DNA of 64,000 nt, from the NCBI GenBank assembly GCA_019359395.1, contig JAHHHK010000022.1:62001-126000 (forward strand), read 5' to 3'. The notes under the pieces were generated by a model that was not told where the DNA came from, ran no database searches, and saw only the letters and a list, made by a program, of their open reading frames with translations. Positions 1 to 7,473 of the stretch are shown piece after piece (the first letter of the stretch is position 1; each line of letters starts with the position of its first letter). Both the position numbers and the translations under genes were made by a program. The stretch comes from Komarekiella atlantica HA4396-MV6 (GTDB lineage: Bacteria; Cyanobacteriota; Cyanobacteriia; Cyanobacteriales; Nostocaceae).

Positions 1-44
1 GCCCATGATTATAGTACTACATTCTCCTAATTAAAAGTCACAAA

Positions 45-173
45 TTAGAAGAAAACTCTCCACCGTCCGAGAAAAACCTCGCGGCTTCGACCGTATGGCC
101 ACGCCAACGTCGTCTTAATTGCATCACCCAACTCAATTACTTGAGGTTTAGAGTATTGTTTCTTGGTGGTCAT
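45..173 (-). CDS. lasso-peptide precursor, copy 1 (42 aa)
   Basis: This short gene reads as a ribosomally made lasso-peptide precursor. In the leader, Tyr7, Pro10, Val12, Gly16 and Thr22 fit the lasso motif YxxPxLxxxGxxxxxT, which in known systems binds the RRE/B1 protein and has its Thr at position -2 of the cleavage site. Cleavage after Leu23 would release AWPYGRSREVFLGRWRVFF, 19 residues with Ala1 and Glu9, which is the right spacing for a nine-residue macrolactam ring. The tail is cationic and aromatic. An AAGGAG box lies about 8 bases before the ATG. The maturation enzymes (leader peptidase, RRE protein, asparagine-synthetase-like cyclase, often an ABC exporter) are not in the window and should lie to the left, downstream on this strand. 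Leader fit and ring spacing are seen in the sequence; function is inferred. Confidence 0.8.
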   Translation of the reverse strand: MTTKKQYSKPQVIELGDAIKTTLAWPYGRSREVFLGRWRVFF

Positions 174-281
174 TTTTTTTCTCCTTAGTTATTGGTAGTT
201 TTGAATCGGCTTTCGTTATCAAGAGCCGTTGATTAGCTCAACAGCCCATGATTACAGTGCTACATTCTTAAAAGTCACAAA

Positions 282-410
282 TTAGAAGAAGATTCTCTTC
301 CGTCCGAGAAAAACCTCGCGGCTTCGACCGTATGGCCACGCCAACGTCGTCTTAACTGCATCACCCAACTCAACTACTTGAGGTTTAGAGTATTGTTTCT
401 TGGTGGTCAT
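282..410 (-). CDS. lasso-peptide precursor, copy 2 (42 aa)
   Basis: This is a paralogue of the precursor 108 bases downstream, with the same length and leader motif (Tyr7, Pro10, Gly16, Thr22). The predicted core is AWPYGRSREVFLGRKRIFF. It differs from copy 1 at core position 15 (Lys for Trp) and 17 (Ile for Val), and in the leader at residues 13 and 19 (Val for Ile). The presumed ring, Ala1 to Glu9, is identical, so variation falls in the tail. Multiple precursors served by one enzyme set are known for lasso clusters. The ATG is preceded by a weaker AGGA at about 8 bases. Being first in the transcript, this copy is probably read from a promoter in the gene-free region to its right. Confidence 0.8.
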   Translation of the reverse strand: MTTKKQYSKPQVVELGDAVKTTLAWPYGRSREVFLGRKRIFF

Positions 411-438
411 TTTTTTTCCTAGTTATTGGTAGTTTGAA

Positions 439-1136
439 CTGTTTTTGGTTGAAAAGCTAAATTTGTGAATCTATAAACTAGATTTCTTAGCTAATTCAAA
501 TTTATTAAATTCAACTTAGTAACACAAGATGTTTAGGCTTTTACAAAACACATAAATTAGACAATTATGTTTTAAAAAATTTAAATTTAATTATGAATAA
601 CAAAGCAAAAAAGAGTTATATTAGATAATTTCACTAATAAATCTAATAAAACTACTGTAAAACAAAGTATGAAAATGCCTCATTTTTTAATCAATCTTTT
701 CGAGACAAGTAAGTTAGCTTTATTTTATTTAATTAAAATATAGTTTTTCATTCTTAAAAATCCAGGACTTTTGTTTTTAGTATTTTTAAATATATAAATG
801 TAGGAAAGACAAGGGCGTTTTTTAGTACTCTCTTCTGCTTACAGATGCAAACTTTAGTCCTGAATTCTTCCACTTTAAGGAGTAAATTCGTTTTTCCATT
901 GCATAAAAATTAATTATAGCTATTGATGAACTAGACTATTGGAAAGTGCTGCAATTGGTAGTAAGGTCATGTAGGAGCAATGCGATCGCTGACGACAAAC
1001 CGCTGCGCGTCTACACTCCATTAAAAATGAACAAACACAGTTGCTTTATGCCTACATCACGGCTTCATGCATACACAATTATCTTGCTCAGTAATGGTTT
1101 GTAGTTCACTCAACTACTACTTTATTAGGGGGTGTA
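439..1136. other. AT-rich intergenic region
   Basis: No convincing gene is seen in these 700 bases. The region lies between divergent transcription units and should hold the promoters of the lasso precursors (leftward) and of the exoprotein gene (rightward). One HIP1 octamer occurs near 986. I could not identify promoter boxes with confidence. Confidence 0.5.
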
Positions 1137-4088
1137 ATGTCTGAAATTTTATGCAGACAGCGTTTGGGCTGGCAATTAGGGTTAGTGATTGGTGGTGCGA
1201 TCGCTTCAACTGCAAATTGTACCAACGCCCAAATTATCCCTGATGGTACTTTACCCAATAATTCTAATGTCGCACCCTCAGATAATACCAGGATTATTGA
1301 AGGAGGAACCCAAGCAGGAAGCAACCTGTTCCACAGCTTTCAACAGTTTTCTATACCGACTGGTGGCACAGCTTACTTTAATAATGCTTTAGATATTCAA
1401 AACATCATTAGTCGGGTAACGGGTAAATCTATTTCTAATATTGATGGCTTAATTCAAGCTAACGGCACAGCCAATCTATTTCTAATTAATCCCAATGGAA
1501 TTATCTTTGGCAAAAATGCAAGTTTGAATATTGGTGGGTCATTTGTAACAACAACTGCTAATGCAATTGAGTTTGGTAATCAAGGTTTTTTCAGTGCTGA
1601 CAATCCAAATACTCCTGCATTACTAACAGTTAATCCTTCAGCTTTTTTATTCAATCAAATTGCTGCACCCATTCAAAACAACTCAATAGCACCAGCCGGA
1701 ATCGCTCCATCTGGCTATAAATATTTTGGTTTACGTGTTAAAGATGGTCAAAGTTTATTGTTAGTTGGTGGCAATATCATCATGGATAGAGGGGTATTGA
1801 ATGCCTTTGGTGGGCATATAGAGTTAGGAGGATTAGCAGGACAAGGGACAGTAAAACTAAACACTGACAACAACTTAAGTTTGAGTTTTCCCAATAATGT
1901 AGAGCAAGCTGATGTATTGTTTACTAATGCTGCTGAAGCTAATGTTCGCGCTAATAACGGTGGCAGTATTACCATCACTGCTCGGAACATAGACATTAAC
2001 GATTTTAGTAAACTTGATGGTGGTTTAGAGAGAAATTTAGGATTTCCTGGTGCTCAAGCCGGAGATATTAAACTTCATGCTCAGGGAATAATTACACTTA
2101 CAAATGGTTTTATTAGCAACACGGTAGATGCTGGAGCAGTGGGCAATAGTGGTGATATCAATATCACAGCTGACTCACTCTTTTTGAATGATGGCGCTCA
2201 ATTAGATACTAGTATTTTGAAACAAAGTTCACTATTAAACCCTTTGACACGGGGCAATGCCGGAAACGTGAATGTAAATGTCCGCGATACAGTTTCCTTT
2301 GATAGCGAAGTTGGCGGCATAAGATTCACTACTACTGGCGCATTCAGTCGTGTAGAAGATAGAGCCGTAGGCAATGGCGGTGAAATCAATATTACAGCGA
2401 GAGCGCTTTTGGTGAAAAATGGAGCTGTTCTAGATGCCAGTAACTCTGAAAGTGGCAGTGCCGGGACTATAAATTTAAATGCCCGTGATACAGTCTCTAT
2501 TGATGGGGATGATAGCAGTGTAAAACTTGGAACTGTTGATAAGAGTAGTGTAATTGAAATTTTCAGCAAGGAAAATAACATTAATATTACAACTAATTCA
2601 CTATCAATAACTAATGGTGCTCAAGTAAGTACCAGCACTGATGGAAAAAGAGATGCTGGCGACATCATAATTACTGCCTCTAATGTAGAGGTAAGTGGCG
2701 CATCGAAAAACGGTAACTTTTTTAGTCGCTTGACAACTAGCACTGGGGGCGATGGCGCTGGGGGAGATTTAAGAATTACCACAGGAAAGTTAGTAATTCG
2801 TGATGCAGGACAAGTATCTAGTGGTACTTCATTTGGTAGTACTGGGAATGGGGGAACTCTGATTATAAACGCTGCTGACTCTGTAGAAGTGAGTGGATTC
2901 ATCATCAGAAAAAACGGTACAGTAGTTAGCCGTTTAACAACTCGGACTGAGGGTACTGGAAATGCTAATAATTTAGCGATTAAAACCAGAAAGTTAGTCA
3001 TCCGCGATGGGGGACAAGTATCTAGTGGGAATATATTTGGTAGTACAGGTAATGGAGGGGATTTAAATGTAGATGCCTCTGATTCTGTAGAGGTGATTGG
3101 AAAAGTAAATGGCCCAGGTGGTGAAATTAGAAGCCGTTTAACAAATCGGACTGAGGATGGTATAACTGGAAACTTGAGCATTAATACTAGAGATTTGATT
3201 ATCCGGGATAGAGGTGAAGTAGGTGTTAATAGTCTGGGAAAGTCTGCTAGGGCAGGAAACCTAAAAGTTACGGCTCGTTCTATTAAACTGGACAACGAAG
3301 GAAGACTAAATGCTAGAGCTACATCGGCGGTTGACGGCGGAAACATTACACTGAATGTGCAGGATTTCTTGCTGTTACGTCGCAATAGTCAGATATCTGC
3401 CACTGCGGACAGAGAAGGTGGTAGTGGAAACGGCGGTAACATCACAATTTATGCTCCTAATGGTTTCATTGTTGCCGTCCCTAATGAAAATAGCGATATC
3501 GCTGCTAATGCTTCCACAGGCAAAGGCGGTAGAGTCGAAATCACAGCCCAAAGTATTTTTGGATTAACACCGCGTAGCCGGCAAGAACTTCAAACTTTAT
3601 TGGAAACTAATGATCCCACAGAACTAAACCCTGCAAATCTTTCTAGTAGTGACATTACCGCGATTTCGCAAACAAATCCCTCCCTTAGTGGTCAGCTACG
3701 TCTCAACGCCCCAGATGTTAACCTCAGTCGTAGTTTAGTCAACTTGCCAGCCGTACTAGTTGATACTGAAGTAGCACAAGCTTGTACTGCGGGTGGAAAT
3801 GTCGCAAAAAGCGAATTTATGATTACTGGTCGCGGCGGCTTGCCTCCAAATCCAGGAGAAGCCCTCAGCACGGATGCTGTGCAGGTAAATTTAGTTACTC
3901 TTAAGCGAGAAGTTCAACCTCCAACAGCAGTCTTTATTAATCCGACTAGTTCAAAACCCGCTCCCCTTGTAGAAGCTCAGGGTTTAGTAATTAATGCCAA
4001 TGGCAACATGGTTCTCACCGCAAATACTCCCACTGTCACACCTTATACATCGTGGCAAAATGCTAATTGTCAAAAGCTAAAAAATTAA
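1137..4088 (+). CDS. two-partner-secretion exoprotein (filamentous haemagglutinin N-terminal domain), 983 aa
   Basis: This is a large secreted beta-helix protein of the TpsA/filamentous haemagglutinin type. The N-terminus has a hydrophobic signal region ending near residue 30 (ANCTNAQ). A TPS secretion domain follows with the typical NPNGI(I)FG motif near residue 119. The body is long and rich in Gly, Asn, Ser and Thr, with repeated GxxGxLxIxT-type strands expected of a right-handed beta-helix. The C-terminal block (VDTEVAQACTAGG, then MITGRGGLPPNPGEAL) is shared with the second exoprotein at 7474. Family members are exported by a TpsB/ShlB-type outer-membrane pore, which is not encoded here. 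The ATG is chosen because a strong AGGGGG box lies 4 to 9 bases upstream. It is followed by a TPR-CHAT gene on the same strand, 130 bases away. Confidence 0.88.
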   Translation: MSEILCRQRLGWQLGLVIGGAIASTANCTNAQIIPDGTLPNNSNVAPSDNTRIIEGGTQAGSNLFHSFQQFSIPTGGTAYFNNALDIQNIISRVTGKSISNIDGLIQANGTANLFLINPNGIIFGKNASLNIGGSFVTTTANAIEFGNQGFFSADNPNTPALLTVNPSAFLFNQIAAPIQNNSIAPAGIAPSGYKYFGLRVKDGQSLLLVGGNIIMDRGVLNAFGGHIELGGLAGQGTVKLNTDNNLSLSFPNNVEQADVLFTNAAEANVRANNGGSITITARNIDINDFSKLDGGLERNLGFPGAQAGDIKLHAQGIITLTNGFISNTVDAGAVGNSGDINITADSLFLNDGAQLDTSILKQSSLLNPLTRGNAGNVNVNVRDTVSFDSEVGGIRFTTTGAFSRVEDRAVGNGGEINITARALLVKNGAVLDASNSESGSAGTINLNARDTVSIDGDDSSVKLGTVDKSSVIEIFSKENNINITTNSLSITNGAQVSTSTDGKRDAGDIIITASNVEVSGASKNGNFFSRLTTSTGGDGAGGDLRITTGKLVIRDAGQVSSGTSFGSTGNGGTLIINAADSVEVSGFIIRKNGTVVSRLTTRTEGTGNANNLAIKTRKLVIRDGGQVSSGNIFGSTGNGGDLNVDASDSVEVIGKVNGPGGEIRSRLTNRTEDGITGNLSINTRDLIIRDRGEVGVNSLGKSARAGNLKVTARSIKLDNEGRLNARATSAVDGGNITLNVQDFLLLRRNSQISATADREGGSGNGGNITIYAPNGFIVAVPNENSDIAANASTGKGGRVEITAQSIFGLTPRSRQELQTLLETNDPTELNPANLSSSDITAISQTNPSLSGQLRLNAPDVNLSRSLVNLPAVLVDTEVAQACTAGGNVAKSEFMITGRGGLPPNPGEALSTDAVQVNLVTLKREVQPPTAVFINPTSSKPAPLVEAQGLVINANGNMVLTANTPTVTPYTSWQNANCQKLKN

Positions 4089-4218
4089 ACCTCTCTGTCA
4101 CCCCTTAATCTCTTATCTTTGCGTCTTTGCGCCTTTGCGCGAAACAAAATTCATCCTATTAATCAGCAACACCAGATTTTTTAGTTTAGTAAAGATGCGG
4201 TATGAATGAGGGCAAAAC

Positions 4219-6801
4219 ATGGTGAGAAAATCTAAGTTCCGCAGAATCAAACGCTTTTTAAGTTTACTGCTACTTTTGGGTATGTTCTTGGGTGCAGGGT
4301 TATTGCCGCCTACTTTCGCTTATATGACTGCGGAAAACTCAGTTATTAGCTTGCCTAATGCCCAAAATTTACTAGAACAGGGAAGAAAATTCTATGAAGC
4401 TGAGCGGTTTGCTGAGGCGGCTGAAATATGGCAACAGGCGGTGACTGCACTGAAAGCTAATGGGGATGAACTTACACAAGCCATGACACTGGGCAATCTA
4501 TCATTAGCTTATCAGCAACTTGGACAGTGGACTGAAGCAGAAGGTGCGATCGCTCAAAGTCTTAATCTCTTAGATAATCAAAATATCAACACTAAAGAAC
4601 GTCCCCAAATCCTTGCTCAAGTCTTAGATATTCAAGGTCGCCTGCAACTAGCTCAAAGTCAAGCAGAAAATGCCCTGAATACTTGGCAACAGGCAGTTGA
4701 CATTTATACTAAAATTGGTAATGAACAAGCAATTCTTCAAAATCGCATCAACCAAGCGCAAGCCTTACAAGCTTTGGGGTTTTATCGTCAAGCCGAAAAA
4801 ACGTTAGAAGAAAGTACCAAAATCCTCCAAAGTCAACCCAACTCGCCTGTTAAAGTTACAGGATTGCGTAGTCTCGGCAACGTTCTGCAAGTCACGGGTG
4901 ATTTAGAACAATCTCGGCAGAAATTGCAGCAGAGTTTAGAGGTAGCTTTATCTTTGCCAGATAAACAAGCAACAGGTGATATTTTGCTGAGTTTAGGCAA
5001 TACAGCCCGCGCTTTAGGGCAAACTCAACAAGCTATAGATTATTATCAAAAAGCTACTAGCACTGCCTTTTCACCCATCACGCGTATCCAAGCTCAAGTC
5101 AATCAACTCAAACTACTGCTGAAAACTCAGCAATTCAAAGATTTTCAAGCGTTATTGTCTCCAATCCAGAATCAGTTTACTGACTTACCCCCCAGTCGCA
5201 CAGCAATTTCTGCTCGTATCAACTTTGCCGAAAGTCTAACGCAATTCAAAAAAGATACCACCGCAGATATTCCTTCATGGTTGGATATTGCCCAAATACT
5301 CTCAACTGCTGTTAAGCAAGCAAAAAGTCTGCAAGATAGACGCACAGAATCTTATGCTCTTGGTGTCTTGGGAAAAGTGTACGAACAAACCCAGCAGAAG
5401 TCTGATGCCCAAAACCTTACTCAGCAAGCTTTGTTCATAGCTCAAGCTATTGATGCTAAAGATATTAGCTATCGATGGCAATGGCAATTGGGGCGTTTGT
5501 TAAAAGCTAATGGAGATATGGAAGGAGCTACTGTTGCTTATACCGAAGCAGTTAACAATCTCCAAGCCTTACGTAATGATTTAGTTGCTGTTAATCCTGA
5601 AGTTAAATTTTCCTTTCGGGATGAAGTCGAACCTGTATATCGAGAATTAGTACAGTTGCTTTTGCAACCAGTGGGAAATTCCCAACCTAGTCAAAAAAAT
5701 ATTAAGCAAGCTAGCGAAACAATCGAATTGTTGCAAGTGGCAGAACTTGACAACTTTTTTCGCAACACCTGTTTAAATGCTCAGATTCCAGATAAAAAAC
5801 AAGACCAAACAACAGCAGCAGTCATCTATCCATTTATTTTACCAGACAGATTAGAGGTGATTTTGCAGTTACCACAAAAAGGTTGGCTGCACTATGCTAC
5901 TCCTGTAGGCGAAAAGGAAGTACAAAGTACTTTAAAACAACTACAACAAAATTTAGCAAAGCCTCACACAATCAAACAAGTTCAGTCTTTATCACAAAAG
6001 GTTTACAACTGGCTGATTAAACCTGCTGAAGCTGACTTAGCTGATAGTAAAATCCCAACTTTGGTGTTTGTGCTGGATGGGTTTTTGCGGAATGTGCCGA
6101 TGGCGGTTCTCTATGACGGCAACCACTATCTAATTGAGAAGTATGGCATTGCTCTAACCCCTGGTTTGCAAATAATTGAACCCAAACCATTGCAGAAAGA
6201 ATTAAAAGCAATAGTCGCAGGATTGTCTGAACCAAGTTCTGGATTTTCTGCACTACCCAACGTCAAGCGCGAATTAGAAGAAATCCGCTCTCAAATACCC
6301 AGCAGTATACTTCTTAATCAAGAATTTACCAGATCAGCTTTGCAGAATCGCATAAATTCTCTACCTTTCCCAGTTGTTCATCTTGCAACTCATGGTCAAT
6401 TTAGCTCCAAGGCAGAAGAGACATTTATTGTCGCTTGGCAAGACCGTATTTATGTTAAGCAGTTTAATCAATTAGTCCGAACTATAGAGCAAAACAAACC
6501 CGAAGCTATTGAACTGCTCATCTTGAGTGCCTGTCAAACCGCTGCTGGCGATGAGCGGGCCGGACTGGGAATTGCTGGTGTTGCTTTCCAAGCAGGAGCG
6601 CGGAGTACTATCGCTTCTCTGTGGAATTTAGATGATGAGTCTACCGCCGTGTTGATGAGTCAATTTTACCAAGAGTTAGCTAACCAAAAACTCACTAAAG
6701 CCGAAGCACTACGTCGCGCTCAGTTAACACTTTTGCAGAGTCCCAAATACAAACGTCCTATGTATTGGGCCCCTTATGTTTTGCTAGGTAATTGGCTATA
6801 A
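4219..6801 (+). CDS. secreted TPR-CHAT domain protein, 860 aa
   Basis: Residues 1 to about 35 form a basic then hydrophobic signal peptide. Tetratricopeptide-type helical repeats fill residues 45 to 450, including a canonical QAMTLGNLSLAYQQLGQW unit. The C-terminal 300 residues form a CHAT (caspase HetF-associated with TPR) domain. The expected catalytic His is in HLATHGQF near residue 720 and the Cys in SACQT near residue 770, so this copy looks catalytically intact. CHAT proteins belong to the caspase-like clan CD and often pair with TPR repeats that bind a partner. It lies between two haemagglutinin-type exoproteins, which suggests a role in processing or controlling surface proteins; that is inference from context. 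Confidence 0.9.
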   Translation: MVRKSKFRRIKRFLSLLLLLGMFLGAGLLPPTFAYMTAENSVISLPNAQNLLEQGRKFYEAERFAEAAEIWQQAVTALKANGDELTQAMTLGNLSLAYQQLGQWTEAEGAIAQSLNLLDNQNINTKERPQILAQVLDIQGRLQLAQSQAENALNTWQQAVDIYTKIGNEQAILQNRINQAQALQALGFYRQAEKTLEESTKILQSQPNSPVKVTGLRSLGNVLQVTGDLEQSRQKLQQSLEVALSLPDKQATGDILLSLGNTARALGQTQQAIDYYQKATSTAFSPITRIQAQVNQLKLLLKTQQFKDFQALLSPIQNQFTDLPPSRTAISARINFAESLTQFKKDTTADIPSWLDIAQILSTAVKQAKSLQDRRTESYALGVLGKVYEQTQQKSDAQNLTQQALFIAQAIDAKDISYRWQWQLGRLLKANGDMEGATVAYTEAVNNLQALRNDLVAVNPEVKFSFRDEVEPVYRELVQLLLQPVGNSQPSQKNIKQASETIELLQVAELDNFFRNTCLNAQIPDKKQDQTTAAVIYPFILPDRLEVILQLPQKGWLHYATPVGEKEVQSTLKQLQQNLAKPHTIKQVQSLSQKVYNWLIKPAEADLADSKIPTLVFVLDGFLRNVPMAVLYDGNHYLIEKYGIALTPGLQIIEPKPLQKELKAIVAGLSEPSSGFSALPNVKRELEEIRSQIPSSILLNQEFTRSALQNRINSLPFPVVHLATHGQFSSKAEETFIVAWQDRIYVKQFNQLVRTIEQNKPEAIELLILSACQTAAGDERAGLGIAGVAFQAGARSTIASLWNLDDESTAVLMSQFYQELANQKLTKAEALRRAQLTLLQSPKYKRPMYWAPYVLLGNWL

Positions 6802-6852
6802 GAGGGAAAAGGTTAAAGGGGAAGAGGGAAAGAGGAATCTCATGCTTAAAAG

Positions 6853-7107
6853 CTTGTCATTACCCACATTTTTGTGACAGTGATGTCGCGTTGAGTGACA
6901 TCCCGCCCAGAACTTAAGTTCTGGGATAATAGCTCAAGTCCACGCTTAGTGGACTGAAATTTTCCCTTTGACAGAGTTTAGTCATCGATATTGCCTAAAA
7001 TCTTATATCTAGTTCTCTTGAGAGGACTTTAGCTATTAGCCTGGGAATAAATTCCAAGGCGGGTTAGCAACAAAGCGGAAGATTTAAAAGATGTGGGTAA
7101 TGACAAG
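6853..7107. mobile_element. 255-bp MITE-like element with perfect terminal inverted repeats and 10-bp target duplication
   Basis: The ends are perfect 17-base inverted repeats: cttgtcattacccacat at 6853-6869 and its complement at 7091-7107. Immediately outside, the 10-base sequence tgcttaaaag occurs at both 6843-6852 and 7108-7117, as expected for a target-site duplication. There is no reading frame for a transposase. The interior contains the 20-base palindrome cccagaacttaagttctggg and further imperfect palindromes. It would need to be mobilised in trans by a transposase recognising these ends. Confidence 0.82.
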
Positions 7108-7117
7108 TGCTTAAAAG

Positions 7118-7473
7118 CAGGGGTTTTAACAAGGACGAATTAAAACAGGCGTGTAAGCACTCTCGATTTAAATTTCTATTTCTTTTCCATAAATAACTTC
7201 AGGGGCTTTAGACCTCTTGGGGAAGGCATTTCACGTTCTTTTCTTTCTTCGGTAATTATGATATCCAGTTGAATATCCGTGGATTGAAGCGGCGTGAACA
7301 CCAGTATTAAATTTCGCATCTATTCGGCAATATATTGATGATTTTTGTAAAGAAAATAGAAAGTTTTGCGTAAAACTAGCGCCATTAAAACAGAGAAATG
7401 GGCAGAGGTTATTTCAACCACCAGTCAGTGACAAACCAAAATTCTGCAACTGTTGTTTGCTTAGGAGGATATA
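7118..7473. other. intergenic leader of second exoprotein gene
   Basis: No gene is seen here. An AGGAGG box at about 7464-7469 serves the ATG at 7474. The stretch is the remaining gap after the mobile element and presumably holds the promoter of the exoprotein gene. Confidence 0.5.

Larger units (their letters stand above)
1..438 (-). repeat. tandem direct duplication carrying two short peptide genes
   Basis: Two near-identical units of about 200 bases lie head to tail, at about 1-205 and 244-438. Each contains a 42-codon reading frame on the minus strand, its ribosome-binding region and the same downstream stretch. The units differ by scattered substitutions and small indels, several of them silent or conservative in the reading frame, so this looks like a gene duplication kept under coding constraint. 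A short spacer at about 206-243 separates them. After the left-hand gene the sequence reaches catggg-type bases at positions 1-6 (ATGGGC on the minus strand), which could be the start of the next gene, but the window ends there. Confidence 0.85.

Noticed and set aside
1-438. Alternative reading of the short peptides as a toxin or leader-peptide attenuator
   Set aside because: The full lasso leader motif and the Ala1-Glu9 spacing occur in both copies, and leaders of other kinds would not be expected to show them.
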